Assembly (NCBI GenBank): GCA_963932145.1 | Contig: OZ010595.1 | Span: 80,430,752 to 80,494,751 of the forward strand | From: Acanthosepion lycidas | Taxonomy: Eukaryota > Mollusca > Cephalopoda > Sepiida > Sepiidae | Length of the DNA stretch: 64,000 nt | Reading direction: 5' to 3' | Translations under genes and position numbers: made by a program | Notes under the pieces: generated by a model | The model's input: only the letters and a program-made list of their open reading frames with translations | Databases searched by the model: none | What the model was told of the DNA's origin: nothing | Shown here: piece after piece, positions 1 through 11,851 of the stretch | Position numbering within the stretch: the first letter of the stretch is position 1 | How the letters are laid out: each line of letters starts with the position of its first letter

Positions 1-355
1 ATGTGGGTGTATGTTGTTGTCTTTATCGGTGTCTATATGTATAGCAACTTGCATGCAAAATTAATTGTATATGTATGTGTGTGTTTTGTTTTGCTTTTTT
101 TTAAAGGGTCGTATTGATGTTTGCTGTCTCGTCACTTTTTGTGTGTGTATATATCTAAATATGCCTGCGTGCTTATGCATTATAATCTGAATGTGTATGT
201 ATTGTCTTTCGCAAGATGTCACCATCCCATGCCTACACATTGAATTCAAATGTATCCATGTTGCCATGAAGTTAAGAGCAGTCGATCTTAACGTTTATTC
301 CAACGTAATTTTAAGGAAAAGTGACATAATCCCCCCCCAAAAATAAATAAATAAA
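1..355. other. unassigned AT-rich sequence
   Basis: No coding, RNA or repeat structure was recognised. The short open frame on the minus strand is not supported by any motif. Confidence 0.5.
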
Positions 356-359
356 AAAA

Positions 360-531
360 CTACATGTAACCTTTATATAGAAATAAATCTAAAAGTTACC
401 AATTAACTGAATATCATATTGGATTTATGTGATGGTACTATTTCACCATATAGAAAGGATAAACTAAACACGCAATACATTAATGTAGCTTCTAATCACC
501 CGGCACATATCTTGAAGCAGATATATAAACG
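360..531 (+). pseudogene. Penelope-like element, upstream segment of the interrupted frame
   Basis: One frame reads YIEINLKV, one stop, then DLCDGTISPYRK and YINVASNHPAHILK. This matches the end of the reverse-transcriptase part of Penelope-like elements, where a 'nFLDvtl.L..g.y.PYrKp...pvYInv.SNHP..ilKqiP' block precedes the connector to the GIY-YIG endonuclease. The frame stops abruptly at 531, where an inserted element begins, and resumes in the same register at 2233. The upstream RT core is not recognisable, so the copy is 5' truncated. Family recognition is from memory of PLE proteins, not from a search. Confidence 0.72.
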
Positions 532-687
532 TGTTATGGGGCCTTACCCATAATAACATAATAGTCTATTCCATACGTAATAAATAATGCGCCTCAAGAG
601 GAAGCAGATATATAAACGTGTTATGGGGCCTTACCCATAATAACATAATAGTCTATTCCATACGTAATAAATAATGCGCCTCAAGAG
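514..687. repeat. 87-bp tandem duplication across an insertion junction
   Basis: Two adjacent near-identical 87-bp units (514-600 and 601-687). Each holds 18 bp of PLE flank plus the first 69 bp of the inserted LTR-like element. The 8-bp word GAAGCAGA occurs both in the flank at 514 and in the insert at 688, so the duplication has microhomology at its ends and must postdate the insertion. Confidence 0.85.
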
Positions 688-2227
688 GAAGCAGAGAGTT
701 CAGTCTGAAGTCGGGCGACCGGCTGATCGGTTGAACTCTCTGGCTTCGGGCGGGGAAGAACGCGAAGGAGGCCACGCCGAAGGGCGGAGTCTCCTTCGGG
801 GTGGCAAACCGACCCTGAACTCGTTTATACGGGTTCAAAGGGCATATTTTTGACCGAGCAGACGGGCTTGGAGATACCACGTTAAACCGGCCTTGTGCCA
901 CATGATGCTCTCGTGGGGGGGTGACTAAATACCGTTGAGCCTGAAGTCGAGCAACCGGGTGACTGGCTGATCGGTTGCGTTCAGGCGGGGAGGAACCCGA
1001 ACGAGGCTAAGCCGAAAGGGGGAGTCTCTATCGGGGAGGTAAACCGACCGTGAACCCGTTTACACGGGTTCAAAAGGCATATTTTTGGCCGTGCCCACGG
1101 GCTCGGAGATTCCACGTTAAACCGGCCTTATGCCACATGATCTCCTCGTGGGGGGTGACTAAATCCCGTTCAGTCTGAAGTCGGAAGACCGGCTGTCCGG
1201 CTGATTAGTTGAACTCTCTGCGTTAGGGCGGCGAGTAACCCGAACGAGGCTACGCCAAAGGGCGGAGTCTCCTTCGGGGTGGCAAACCGACCCTGAACTC
1301 GTTTATACGGGTTCAAATGTCATATTTTTGGCCGAGCCCACGGGCTTGGAGATATCACGTTAAACCGGCCTTGTGCCACATGATGCCCTTGCGGGGTGGG
1401 GGGTGACTAAATACCGTTCAGCCTGAAGTCGGGCAACCGGCTGACTGGCTGATCGGTTGAACTCTCTGCGTTCAGGTGGGGAGGAACCCGAACGAGGCTA
1501 CGCCGAAAGGCGGAGTCTCTTTCGGGCAGGTCAACTGACCGTGACACCATTTACACGGGTTCAAAAGGCATATTTCTGGCCGTGCCCACGGTCTCGGAGA
1601 TCCCACGTTAAACCGGCCTTGTGCTGCATGATGCCCTAGTGGGAGCGTGACTAAATACTGTTCAGTCTGAAGTCGGACGACCGGCTGTCCGGCTGTCCGG
1701 CTGATTGGTTGAACTCTCTGCGTTAGGGCGGCGAGGAACCCAAACGAGGCTACGCCGAAGGGCGGAGTCTCTTTCGGGGAGGTAACCCGACCGTGAACCC
1801 GTTTATACGTGTTTAAAGGACATATTTTGGGCTGAGCCCACGGGCTGGGAGATCACACGTTAAACCGTCCTTGTTCCACATGATGCCCTCGTGGGGGGGG
1901 GTGACTAAATACTGTTCAGCCTGAAGTTTGGAGTGAGGTCCGTCAGAAGTCCGTCAGAAGTTTGTCAGTCAGTCAGAGCGACCGAGTCAGAGGCAGTCCG
2001 AAACAGATTCGCATTCAGACAATTAATACAAGACATTGGAATAGTGATACTGGTCGAGACTACATTGCTTTCCCTACTAAACCTGATTGTTCGTACTAAC
2101 ACCTTCTACTTCTCTGTATATATTCCTGTTTGTAATATATCTGTGTTATTCAATATCCACCTTCGATTTCTTCTTTATTTGTTCTACTTTCGACTGTCAG
2201 CGTGGTACAAGGAACCGGACCGTAACA
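532..2227. mobile_element. solo-LTR-like insertion with 5-bp target duplication
   Basis: The inserted block starts TGTTATGGGGCC and ends GGACCGTAACA, giving imperfect terminal inverted repeats of the TG...CA kind. It is flanked by AAACG (527-531) and AAAGG (2228-2232), a 5-bp target duplication with one mismatch. It splits a PLE reading frame that continues in register on both sides, so its limits are well defined. There is no internal gag-pol region. Length is 1,696 bp, or 1,609 bp if the second copy of the 87-bp junction duplication is taken as the start. The sense is inferred only weakly; the 3' part (1915-2227) is ordinary unique LTR-like sequence. A non-autonomous DNA element with 5-bp duplications is an alternative. 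The interior holds a GC-rich tandem array. Confidence 0.6.
699..1914. repeat. GC-rich satellite-like array, five units of 234-254 bp
   Basis: Units begin at 699, 935, 1169, 1417 and 1661 with TTCAGTCTGAAGTCGG or TTGAGCCTGAAGTCGAG; a sixth start at 1915 is cut short. Units 1 and 3 share one variant and units 2 and 4 another, giving an A-B-A-B pattern with a period of about 475 bp; unit 5 is mixed. Each unit contains CGAACGAGGCTACGCCGAAG- and ACGTTAAACCGGCCTT-like blocks. The array is much richer in GC and CpG than anything else here. It lies wholly inside the LTR-like insertion. Confidence 0.85.
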
Positions 2228-2232
2228 AAAGG

Positions 2233-3054
2233 TATTAATCATAGACTGTCCCCAAATTCATCAAATAATAATATTTTTAATGAAAGTAATATAATCTATG
2301 AAAAGGCTCTAAAGAAAAGTGGATATAACAATCAATTAGAATAATTTGATATGAATGATGAACCTAGAACACAAAACAAGCACAAAACTAGAAGTAGAAA
2401 TATTTTCTCGTTTGCCACCCCCCATATAATTCAACGGTGAAATGTAACATAGGTAAAGTATTTTTTAGACTACTCGAGAAAAAATTCCCACAAACTAATA
2501 TGTTATATAAAATCTTTAAAAAAAAAAAAAATTAAGCTATAGTTGTATGCCCAACGTGGCTCATTAATTAATAGATACAGCATGAGAAAAATTAAGGACA
2601 AACCACGTAGGTCCTCCACCAAATATAATTGTAGGAATAAGAATGTCTGACCCCTCCAGGGAAAAAGCTAGCAAGAGTGCGTGGCATACTAAGCAAAAAT
2701 ATACAAGGATAAACATAGTAATACTGATGAAAATCCAAAAGTACATATATGATCTACTCAAAATAGTTTTAAAACACGATATTATAACCATCTTAGTAGT
2801 TTTAATAACGAAAGACACAAACATAACACCAGGTTATCCACTTACATCTAGAAAATTACACATGACTATAATAAAGACACCAACTTTGAAATGGGGAAAT
2901 ATTAAAGAAATGCCATATATATAAAGCAGGTAATAAAGTTTGCCCTCTCTGTATAGAGGAAAAGTTAGTTCTCGCTTTTTATAAAGAACCCATCAATTTG
3001 CTAAATCTAAAATCTGAAATCTTGACTAAGCGTAGACATAGGAAACGATCTTGA
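2233..3054 (+). pseudogene. Penelope-like element, connector and GIY-YIG endonuclease remnant
   Basis: The interrupted frame resumes with INHRLSPNSS and YEKALKKSGYNNQLE, the typical PLE connector. After several stops and at least two frameshifts it shows KLSYSCMPNVAH, then a cysteine-rich CRNKN-(stop)-PLQGK stretch, then SFKTRYYNHLSSFNNERH and TRLSTYI. It ends with CPLCIEEKLVLAFYKE followed by LLNLKSEILTKRRHRKRS and a stop at 3052-3054. These blocks correspond in order to the CCHH-like motif, the 'g.fK.RY.nH..SF.n' core of the GIY-YIG nuclease and the C-terminal 'CnLCl.EKl' and 'kr.El..kcRH' motifs. In the living family the protein makes and primes cDNA using its own nuclease. This copy is dead: one conserved Cys is TGA and multiple stops are present. 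Confidence 0.75.
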
Positions 3055-3118
3055 CTAGAATAGTTTTTTTCGTGCTTTTTTGTTACTGAATAAATATGTA
3101 TTAACCACCCCCTCACAC

Positions 3119-3131
3119 ATACACACACACA

Positions 3132-3221
<90 letters not shown>
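3119..3221. repeat. (CA)n then (TA)n microsatellite
   Basis: About 49 bp of CA repeats run directly into about 54 bp of TA repeats. Confidence 0.95.
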
Positions 3222-3224
<3 letters not shown>

Positions 3225-3401
3225 TACGCAAAATAAGTTAATCCGTATGGGTAGACATATGCTTAATACGGCCCGTCAAAAATGTATAAATTTCTTTTCA
3301 TTTCAATCTTTGGAAGTAAAGTCTGATGATCCAGTCCTTTAAAAAGGCTGTGGTGAAATAATTTATTACATGGAACCTTAAAGCGGCCTGTTTTTTATTC
3401 A

Positions 3402-3404
<3 letters not shown>

Positions 3405-3477
<73 letters not shown>
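3405..3477. repeat. (TA)n microsatellite
   Basis: Uninterrupted TA repeats; the YI-rich open frames over it are by-products. Confidence 0.95.
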
Positions 3478-3478
<1 letters not shown>

Positions 3479-3821
3479 CCGCTCCATACATACATACTGT
3501 CTCATTATAAGGAATTATTATACGTGTATATACATACGAACACACACATACACATAGAGATAAATACATATATACATACATACACAGTCACCCACTACCT
3601 ATGTTGTATAGTGTCCGTGTGTGAGCCTTTGAGTAGTATATTATTTATTTTGCCAATATGTGTATATATATTCGTGTTCCACATATACTCGCGTAAGTGT
3701 GTGTGTGCGCACATGCATGTGAGCGGATTCACCACTGTATTGGTCATCATGTGTGCATGTTGTGTCCTTTTGTGTGGAGTTTTGGTCTATTTAGTGCTGG
3801 TTCACATTTGTTTATGAAGTT

Positions 3822-3824
<3 letters not shown>

Positions 3825-3871
<47 letters not shown>
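3825..3871. repeat. (TA)n microsatellite
   Basis: Uninterrupted TA repeats. Confidence 0.95.
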
Positions 3872-3875
<4 letters not shown>

Positions 3876-3879
3876 TAAT

Positions 3880-4635
3880 AAAACATTCCAATGTTCATGT
3901 TTCTGTCTTTATCAGCGTCGTATGAAGCGGTGAAGATTTTATTGATATGAAGAAAACGCTTCGCAAAACATCCTGATGTTTAAGCATTTTCTCAGACTTT
4001 CATTTGCATTCTTTATATCATTACATCCTTATATATTTATACCAGTCATAAAAGGTAATGGCGGTGTTCATGCCTATGTGATCCGGTCGCGTGTTCTTAT
4101 GGGATTTGAATTTAGCGTTAACTACTTGATCGATTGATTTTTCCTGCTAGGTCAAATGATATAGAAAATTAAAATGGTTTTCTAGTTTGTAAAGACATTC
4201 CCGAGAAGTGAAAGGAATGGCCTCGGCTAAATTTCGGACGTATTCTTTTCATTGATACTTTTAAAATCTATAAATTAACCACGCAGTCAATTGATTAGTA
4301 ATAAAATTACCTCCGACCAATTATCTCGTGCGGTAGCACAAAATGAGCTGACAAAAATTAAAATTAAAATTTAGATTAAATATTTCATCAAAAAATACCG
4401 TTGTTGATGTAGTTCACCGAGAAACAAAGTTGAGACAATCAAGTGAGAAAATGTTTCTTAAAATTCTAGAAAACTTACTTTCTTTACAACGTCTTATATC
4501 AACTGAAAAAAAAAGAAACAAAAAAATGTCGCCTCAGTCTATTAATTCTTCTTTCGTTTATTCCCTAAAAAATAGAAATATCCTTTCTAAGCAATGAAGT
4601 TACAGTTGATAAAATTCCTACAGAAATGATACTGA
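3880..4635. other. unassigned AT-rich sequence
   Basis: No convincing frame, RNA or repeat family was seen. Confidence 0.4.
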
Positions 4636-4639
4636 GTTA

Positions 4640-5110
4640 TATAGGGTGTATCAAAACTAATTTTACAAACATTGGGGTGGAATCCTCGCACCAATCAAGG
4701 AGAAACGTCCATATAAAATATGTCCACAAATCCTCCGTTTTTGAGTTATTAAGTTTCAAGAAAATTTACAGTAGAGGCTCTGTGTTGCAATATAGACTAG
4801 CTTACACTTATCAGTCGTGTACGTTTGTGGGTGGTCTGTATTCAACGTTTAACGTGTGTAGTAGTGAAGTGAAAGCGATGCCACAGGTTTACACAATCTT
4901 GGTAATTGAAATTAGGTAAACTGTACGTTTCGGAAAACATCGATGGATTTTGCCAGCACGAATTCTTAAGCATTGGCAACTGAGCTTACTGGCCTGGTTC
5001 ACACTGTAGATTGGGACAGAAATTATAGAAACTGCAACTATCTTTCGCTTAGCGTAGTTGCTGTATAAACCAGCTGAATAAATGCACAAATGTACTTGAC
5101 CGGTCTCTCC
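4640..5110 (+). mobile_element. possible 5' end of a mariner-like DNA transposon
   Basis: The sequence TAGGGTGTATCAAAACTAAT at 4640 resembles the AGGGTG-type inverted-repeat ends of Tc1/mariner relatives in this window. About 240 bp downstream a short frame opens with MPQVYT, a start seen in some transposases of this superfamily, but it breaks within ten codons. No partner inverted repeat was found downstream. This is a tentative call based on the terminus and the start peptide only. Confidence 0.28.
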
Positions 5111-5253
5111 AACAAGGTATGGCAGGTAGCCGGAGCAGACGTATATGCTCGGAAATGGGGAGTCGTATTACACCATATATGTATACACCATCTCGCTATT
5201 TAGCTTTGCATATTTGTCTCTATATAGTGCTTTATACACACATACACACACAC

Positions 5254-5257
<4 letters not shown>

Positions 5258-5288
<31 letters not shown>
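5258..5288. repeat. (CA)n/(TA)n microsatellite
   Basis: A short TA tract preceded by CA-rich sequence from about 5236. Confidence 0.9.
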
Positions 5289-5293
<5 letters not shown>

Positions 5294-5594
5294 CAAATAT
5301 AGGTAAATCTACTCGTTTCGAAAAACCTTCGAATTTTTGATTTGCCAATAATCAAATCAATCTCGAGGGAAAAAAAGGTTTTAAAAAAAGAAAGAGCTAG
5401 AAACATGAATGTCTGTCGAAGAAAATCGCACAGATACAGGTTTGAAGCCCAAAGAAAAAACCCTGACACGAGTAAACAACTAACTAACAAAAGAGCTCAA
5501 TACAACGGTAGAGCAGACCTTGAAAATCCTAGTGAGCCAGACAAACCTAAACGGATCGTCAGGGAAAGTCGGCTCATTAGGTTTATCTATCTAT

Positions 5595-5596
<2 letters not shown>

Positions 5597-5664
<68 letters not shown>
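5597..5664. repeat. (TA)n microsatellite
   Basis: Uninterrupted TA repeats. Confidence 0.95.
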
Positions 5665-5668
<4 letters not shown>

Positions 5669-5669
5669 C

Positions 5670-6110
5670 AGGGCCACCAGTAGAGCGCATCCATTGAGTA
5701 TCGAACTCACTATTTAGTCATAATTGATGTAGCGAGAAAAAAATTTGCTAATAATTACACCACGTTGAAGTTACCTCCCACTGTATGTTTTTGAAATGTT
5801 CTTCTCTAATAGGCATGGTTGTGGTAATGTTATGAATTGCTATTGAAAAAAGAAAATGAAAACCGAGGCAAATCATGGAGGCAACATCGGGACAAATGCT
5901 ATTTTCGCCAATATGACACGTTTCAAAACATCAAAACAATTCAGTCGCCCGAGATTCAAATAGACAACAATTTTTTTCGTTGAAATGTGAAAGTTCATTC
6001 GAGGAGACCACTAAAAGAATATTTTTGCTATTTATGCCTCGAAATAAACAAGTGGATCATTGATTATTAAAGTGAGATAAAAAACTGATCACGAAGTTCC
6101 CTGTAATAGA
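5670..6110. other. unassigned sequence
   Basis: No gene or known repeat was seen. Confidence 0.4.
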
Positions 6111-6171
6111 TATAAATTTATATTATGTTATAAATATATGTATGTGTGTGTATAATTACATATATACATAC

Positions 6172-6260
<89 letters not shown>

Positions 6261-6329
6261 TATACATGTATAGGAATATATATATATATATATATATATA
6301 TGTATAGTAATATATATATATATGTATAG

Positions 6330-6365
<36 letters not shown>

Positions 6366-6413
6366 AGTAATATATATATATATATGTATAGTAATATATA
6401 TATATATGTATAG

Positions 6414-6457
<44 letters not shown>
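6172..6457. repeat. compound (TA)n tract with a TGTATAGTAA minisatellite
   Basis: Within a 285-bp TA tract the word TATGTATAGTAATATATA recurs about five times between 6300 and 6420 at variable spacing set by the TA run length; one related TGTATAGGAATAT precedes it. Confidence 0.9.
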
Positions 6458-6460
<3 letters not shown>

Positions 6461-6678
6461 CAGTTTTGTTTGGCTGAGCTGTCTTTAAAACGATTAGTAC
6501 GTTGTGTCGTATAAATTTCCGACATTATTCTATTGCATATAGATGTCTATAGTTTGTGTGTATACATTCGTGTGTGTGTTGAAGTTAATGCAACCTTTTG
6601 GAATATTATTATTCCTAATTTGTTTCGGGTAATATTTTGTTCCATATTCCCGGTAATGTATCTATCTATTTATGTATC

Positions 6679-6785
<107 letters not shown>

Positions 6786-6909
6786 AATTAAACGATATAT
6801 AATTTTGATTAACCGATATATCAATAAACTCTATTTAGAAAAAAAGAATGAAATCTTAACGGATGAATTGCATTACAGAAACATTTTTTACCAATTTGTC
6901 TTACTATAC

Positions 6910-6912
<3 letters not shown>

Positions 6913-6944
<32 letters not shown>
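6913..6944. repeat. (TA)n microsatellite
   Basis: Uninterrupted TA repeats. Confidence 0.95.
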
Positions 6945-6947
<3 letters not shown>

Positions 6948-7433
6948 ACATGTCCGTTCATGAAACGAAAGATCGTCGAAAATTCGTTGTTTATAAAACA
7001 GTAATTCAGAGGTTGTTTACCAGAGGCATCTTTGAGTCTGGATGTTTAACTGCACAACAGATCAATTTATGGTTACCATTGCGGTTACAGGTTCCATTCC
7101 TCTCGGAGAAGTACATTCAGGCCGTTAAAGGTAATTATTACTGTTTATTTAAAAAAAATAACTTTAAATAAATAGTCTGCAGATCGGAAAGTGGCCACCG
7201 TATAGAGATCCTTACAGAAAAATAGTATAGTGAATAATATAGAGAATAGTATTTGTATAGTAATAGAGGTAGAATCGAAATGGTCATCACTTAATTCGCT
7301 AATTTCCATATATACATTCCCTTTACTATCACGTGATCCATTTATTCAAAATGGGATCGCCTGTGGTTCCTGTCTGGCAATCCGTGTTCAAACTCCAGTG
7401 TCGGCAACGACACTTTGTTGCTATAGAACAGAA

Positions 7434-7488
7434 TGTGTGTGTGTGTGTGTGTAATTCGACGTACATAGTTATATATATAAAGGTGTGT

Positions 7489-7525
<37 letters not shown>

Positions 7526-7528
7526 CGT

Positions 7529-7592
<64 letters not shown>
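7434..7592. repeat. compound (TG)n/(TA)n/(CA)n/(TA)n microsatellite
   Basis: Short TG run, TA run at 7493-7519, CA run at 7530-7544, TA run at 7545-7592. Confidence 0.9.
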
Positions 7593-7597
<5 letters not shown>

Positions 7598-7789
7598 TTG
7601 AGACTAGGTGCCACTATTGTAATTCTGTATTCCCGTTTTAAACGAATCAATGTAAGAAAAGTATACACAGAAAATAATTAAAGATACCATTTTTCCGAAA
7701 CCGAAAACCATGCTTTTCATATCCGATGACGATCATTTTTTTTCATATTGGTACATTCTCAAAGGGTTACTGCCAGTTTTAAATTTTCC

Positions 7790-8120
7790 ATTATTATTTC
7801 ACTTCTGTTCAAGACACAATTTGCATTATTTTTTTTCTTAAATTGGACATTTTTCTTTCATCTCTCTTTTCATTCTTTTTTTCTTTCTTTGTTTCTTTGT
7901 TTCTTATTTTTTGCTTTGTATCATTTTTGCCTTATTCTTTTTTCTTTTTGCTTTATTTCTATTTTTTACCTTCTCATGTTACAACGTTGCTTTCTTTCCG
8001 CCTTTCATTTGCTGTTTTTTTCTTCAAACCTTTTCTATTATTTCTCCTGACATACTTTCTCTTCTTTATTTCTTCCCGTCTCCCTTTGCTCCGTCTTTTT
8101 TTCTATACTTCCGATATTTT
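7790..8120. repeat. pyrimidine-rich low-complexity tract
   Basis: Strongly T/C-biased sequence with TTTCTTT words. The Phe-rich open frames here are composition by-products, not genes. Confidence 0.7.
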
Positions 8121-9590
8121 TAAACTTTATTGTTTGGCTTTACTTCGCGATAATAATCATCTTTGTGTAAAAAGATTAGTTTCGATGCCGTGTTCTCTTA
8201 TCTGTGACAACACCAAATTTCTATGGAAAAAAATATAAAGACATGTTACTTTGTGCGACAGAAAACATTACCACGTACGCACACAAGATTTGTCGATCCC
8301 AATCTTGTTTTCAATTCTGATCAGTAAAATTTATCGAACTGATGTGGTTAACAAAGAATCTTTCCGCCCTCATCCGTACTACACAATTTTCTTGATTTCG
8401 CACTCTCTTTACCAAATTCAGAACATAAAGATTTGTCTAAGATTCTAACATTAGTAAATTATTGATTTTGACTCAGCGTTGTCGCGTGCAATTCGAAAAG
8501 TGCGTAACATTCAAAGCGAAACGAATTTACTTGTGTAATAATTTTTTAGAGACAAGTGTAGGCCCAGTTTTTGGATATATGTTCGGCTAAGCCGAGGCAC
8601 TCATTGGTTGCTCGGGAAATAAATGGTTTGTAAATCTTAACGCCTTTAATACGAACTGCTTCCATTTAACCATCATAGAGAACCTTTTCGGCATGGCGTC
8701 ATCATGGCTGATGCTAACCTCCAGGAAATCAAATATTTGTGACTTCTTGGACTCTCGTTTTCAATTAACTTCATGAAGTGGCGTGATTTTATAAAATAAA
8801 TTGCTCAGTCTATTGTTAAAATATGTAGTTCACTGATTTTGTGACAGCCTGTTTTTCACGTCAGGATCCATTTTTGCCATTTTGAAATCTACCATTCTTC
8901 TGTGTATGGGATATTGCGGCCATGTTTTTCTTTTTAATTTTATATTATTTATTAAAATAATATTCAGTTTATATTAAATCCATAATTTATTTATGGAGAA
9001 GTTAAATATTTAGATTACTACTAAGCATTGAATCTAGTTTATTTGTGAAGTATTTAAGCATTTAAATTACTATCACACGTTAAAATCTCTTTTTCTAATT
9101 TGCCCAAGTATCAAGATATAATACCATTTCTCTTCCTTCAAAACCCGACGTCCATCTTTTATTTCTTATCTCTTTACTACCCTGCTTTTTTCTTTTTTCT
9201 CTTTCTTTTTCTTTTTTCCTTTTTCCCATATCATTTCCAGTGAGTTGACCGATTAAATAGGTCAATGTCTGGTCGTTCATCCCACTCCTCCTCAATGATA
9301 TGTATTGCAGTTAAAAGAAAAATGAATTCTAAAACTCTCTCTTCCCTTCGTAATTTCGATCATGTCACTCACACTATCCCTCATGGCCCTCTACGTTATA
9401 TAAGATTAATGCTGGCCTTCAAAAGTTTAAATTTTAATTTCATTTTTTTTTACAATTTGAAAGTGATGTCTGAAGAACCAGAGAATAATAAATTCCCTGT
9501 TGAAATAAATTATTACAATGGTACATGAAAGTGGTCTGTTTCTTCTTTAAATTAATATATATCTGTGGATCAGATTTAACATCTGATATC
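8120..9590. other. unassigned sequence
   Basis: No recognised gene or repeat; a second short pyrimidine-rich stretch lies at 9115-9240. Confidence 0.4.
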
Positions 9591-9635
9591 GCTAGAATCC
9601 ACCTGGATTATATACCAATGGATCTATTAAATGTA

Positions 9636-9657
9636 ATATATATATATATATAATATA

Positions 9658-9750
<93 letters not shown>

Positions 9751-9770
9751 ATATAATATATATATATATA
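9636..9770. repeat. (TA)n tract with AATATA interruptions at both ends
   Basis: The pure TA core is bordered on each side by TATAATATAATATAATATA, so the tract is itself roughly symmetric. Confidence 0.9.
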
Positions 9771-9773
9771 AAA

Positions 9774-9945
9774 GTAAACATTCTATTTTATGCTTGAAGC
9801 AATCCTCAGTCCTGAGGATTGCATCAAGCATGAAACAGACTGTCGCCTCTAAGTGTTGAGGTCTATATTCACTTTTATATTTACACACGCTCTATCTCTG
9901 ATATTGAGCACTTTATCCCATAAATATAGTACATCTTAGAACTAT
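9774..9945 (+). mobile_element. palindrome-family P copy
   Basis: A hairpin (arms TGCTTGAAGCAATCCTCAG and CTGAGGATTGCATCAAGCA, 9791-9830) is followed by a conserved tail starting ATGAAACAGACTGTCGCCTC and containing ATTGAGCACTTTATCCCATAAATA. The same tail is found at 46528-46735 (both orientations) and 62790-62930 (plus). The three copies sit next to (TA)n tracts. There is no coding capacity. It is probably a small non-autonomous element; class not determined. Confidence 0.65.
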
Positions 9946-9960
9946 ATATATATATATGGA

Positions 9961-10136
9961 AATTTATTCGAAAATTTTATCGTAAACATGTTATAAAATC
10001 ACTACTAAAATAGCCATTTTGCATCAATATGTCTGGTGTCTTCAAAAGTGATTTTGTTGACACCAGAAGTCTTGAAACAAAATGGCTATTTTGTAATGAT
10101 TTTATAACATATTTATGTTATAATTTTCGAATAGAT
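9961..10136. repeat. palindromic element, arms about 80 bp
   Basis: The left arm 9961-10040 and right arm 10058-10136 are inverted copies with roughly 80% identity, sharing AATAGCCATTTTG, TTATAAAATCA and TCTGGTGTC blocks, around a 17-bp loop. There is no frame. Structurally this is a foldback MITE or a decayed version of the other palindromes here. Confidence 0.75.
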
Positions 10137-10224
10137 TATATTTGCTCTACTCTTTATTGAGCCCTCTTTTAAGAATATTAGTTTTTGGTTATTGGAATTT
10201 ATTCCGTATGCCCTAATACTATAC

Positions 10225-10227
<3 letters not shown>

Positions 10228-10263
<36 letters not shown>
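10228..10263. repeat. (TA)n microsatellite
   Basis: Uninterrupted TA repeats directly abutting the next palindrome. Confidence 0.95.
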
Positions 10264-10546
<283 letters not shown>

Positions 10547-10574
10547 ATTCTTTAAAAAAATTATAAGAAAACAT

Positions 10575-10905
10575 CTCTAATGTAATCGATCCATAGCAGG
10601 CATCTCGACTTCGGGAACTCTCACGCCAACGCGACGTGGCTTCACTTTCTCCTTTCTACAAATATTTTCATGGCAACTGATCTGAAGAGCTTTCTTCATT
10701 CCGTTCTCCTTTATGAATTCTTGCTTTCTTGTCACCTACAAACTTCAGAGACTTAAATGTAGCGCAATTCACTATATACTGTCTTCATGAACCTATTCTT
10801 TTACTGGCTTTTCTCTTCACTACTGTCTTCCTATTCTCTTTCCCTCCCAGTAACCCCTTCTGTCCTAGGGGCATTATCGCCTTTATCGAGGTGGAATGTT
10901 AAAAA
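10575..10905 (+). pseudogene. APE-type LINE, 3' end fragment (copy F)
   Basis: Matches the C-terminal coding end and 3' tail of the LINE at 20.0-23.45 kb. The frame shows FYKYFHGN, one stop and then SEEL, and the untranslated end contains GGGGCATTATCGCC followed by an A-rich tail. Only the last 330 bp are present, which is typical 5' truncation by target-primed reverse transcription. Non-functional. Confidence 0.65.
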
Positions 10906-10909
10906 AAAA

Positions 10910-11802
10910 ACAACAGATTGGTAATAACCTCAAATGAAATATAATAATAACGAATCAAAAACTTGTAGTAATAAAAATCTGTGACTAGCTGCTGTCCATC
11001 AGTCGACGATGGAGTGTCTAAAACTTACCTCTATGTAAAAACTAAGATAAAAGAAATATATGTTAGTTTACTTGTTTAATTTACTGACATATTAACCATT
11101 GTTTAGTTAGTTAATATCAAATATATGTCATAAGTTATCTGATAAACAGTGTTCAGGTTTAAACTAGGGTCAAAATGTAAGTATGTCTAGTTGCAGTTGA
11201 GACAAAACTGTAAGTCCGGTTGTTCTTTTTCTAAAATAAATTCATGAATTATATGACTAAAATAGCTTTACGATTCGAAGATATTTAAGAATCTTCGCGA
11301 CGAGTTGTAAACCAATTTTATTTATAGTAGATCACTGTCGTTTAATGTGAAATCCTTTGAAATTTTATAATCGATTTTTCTGCAATAATGTCGAGGCATA
11401 ACGTCGCAATCACTTAGTGATTACTCCAAACACCATGACACTAATCCAACTGTTTCCGAATCCTCTGCGCTTTCCTCAGATTGACACCGAAACACATTAA
11501 CATGTTCGTAGTGGACCTTCCGGTGAGAATGCCAAGAAGTACAGCATGACGTTTCTAAATTTATCGCGGAGTGAATTTGGTCATGGTGTTCTTTTCTCCC
11601 GGACGGTGGCCATCTATACTGAGTAGTAGACAAAATAAAAAACAAACTATGCGCATGCCCGGAATTAAAATTTAAAATGGCGACAATTCGCCCATTTCCC
11701 CTTGTATTGTGTGCGTGCTTTCGAAAATATTATGGGTACTCTTTTTACAAATAGAGAGGGAATGAGTACACACAGTTGTTAATTAGTTTTAAGAGTCTCT
11801 GT

Positions 11803-11851
<49 letters not shown>

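Noticed and set aside
699..1914. CpG-island promoter of a host gene
   Set aside because: The GC-rich region is a tandem array inside an insertion, and no host gene follows.
3298..3581. Proteins made of Tyr-Ile repeats here and in many other places
   Set aside because: These are direct translations of (TA)n tracts.
7748..8238. Phe/Leu-rich membrane protein
   Set aside because: The pyrimidine-rich strand gives overlapping open frames in all three registers; no conserved segment.
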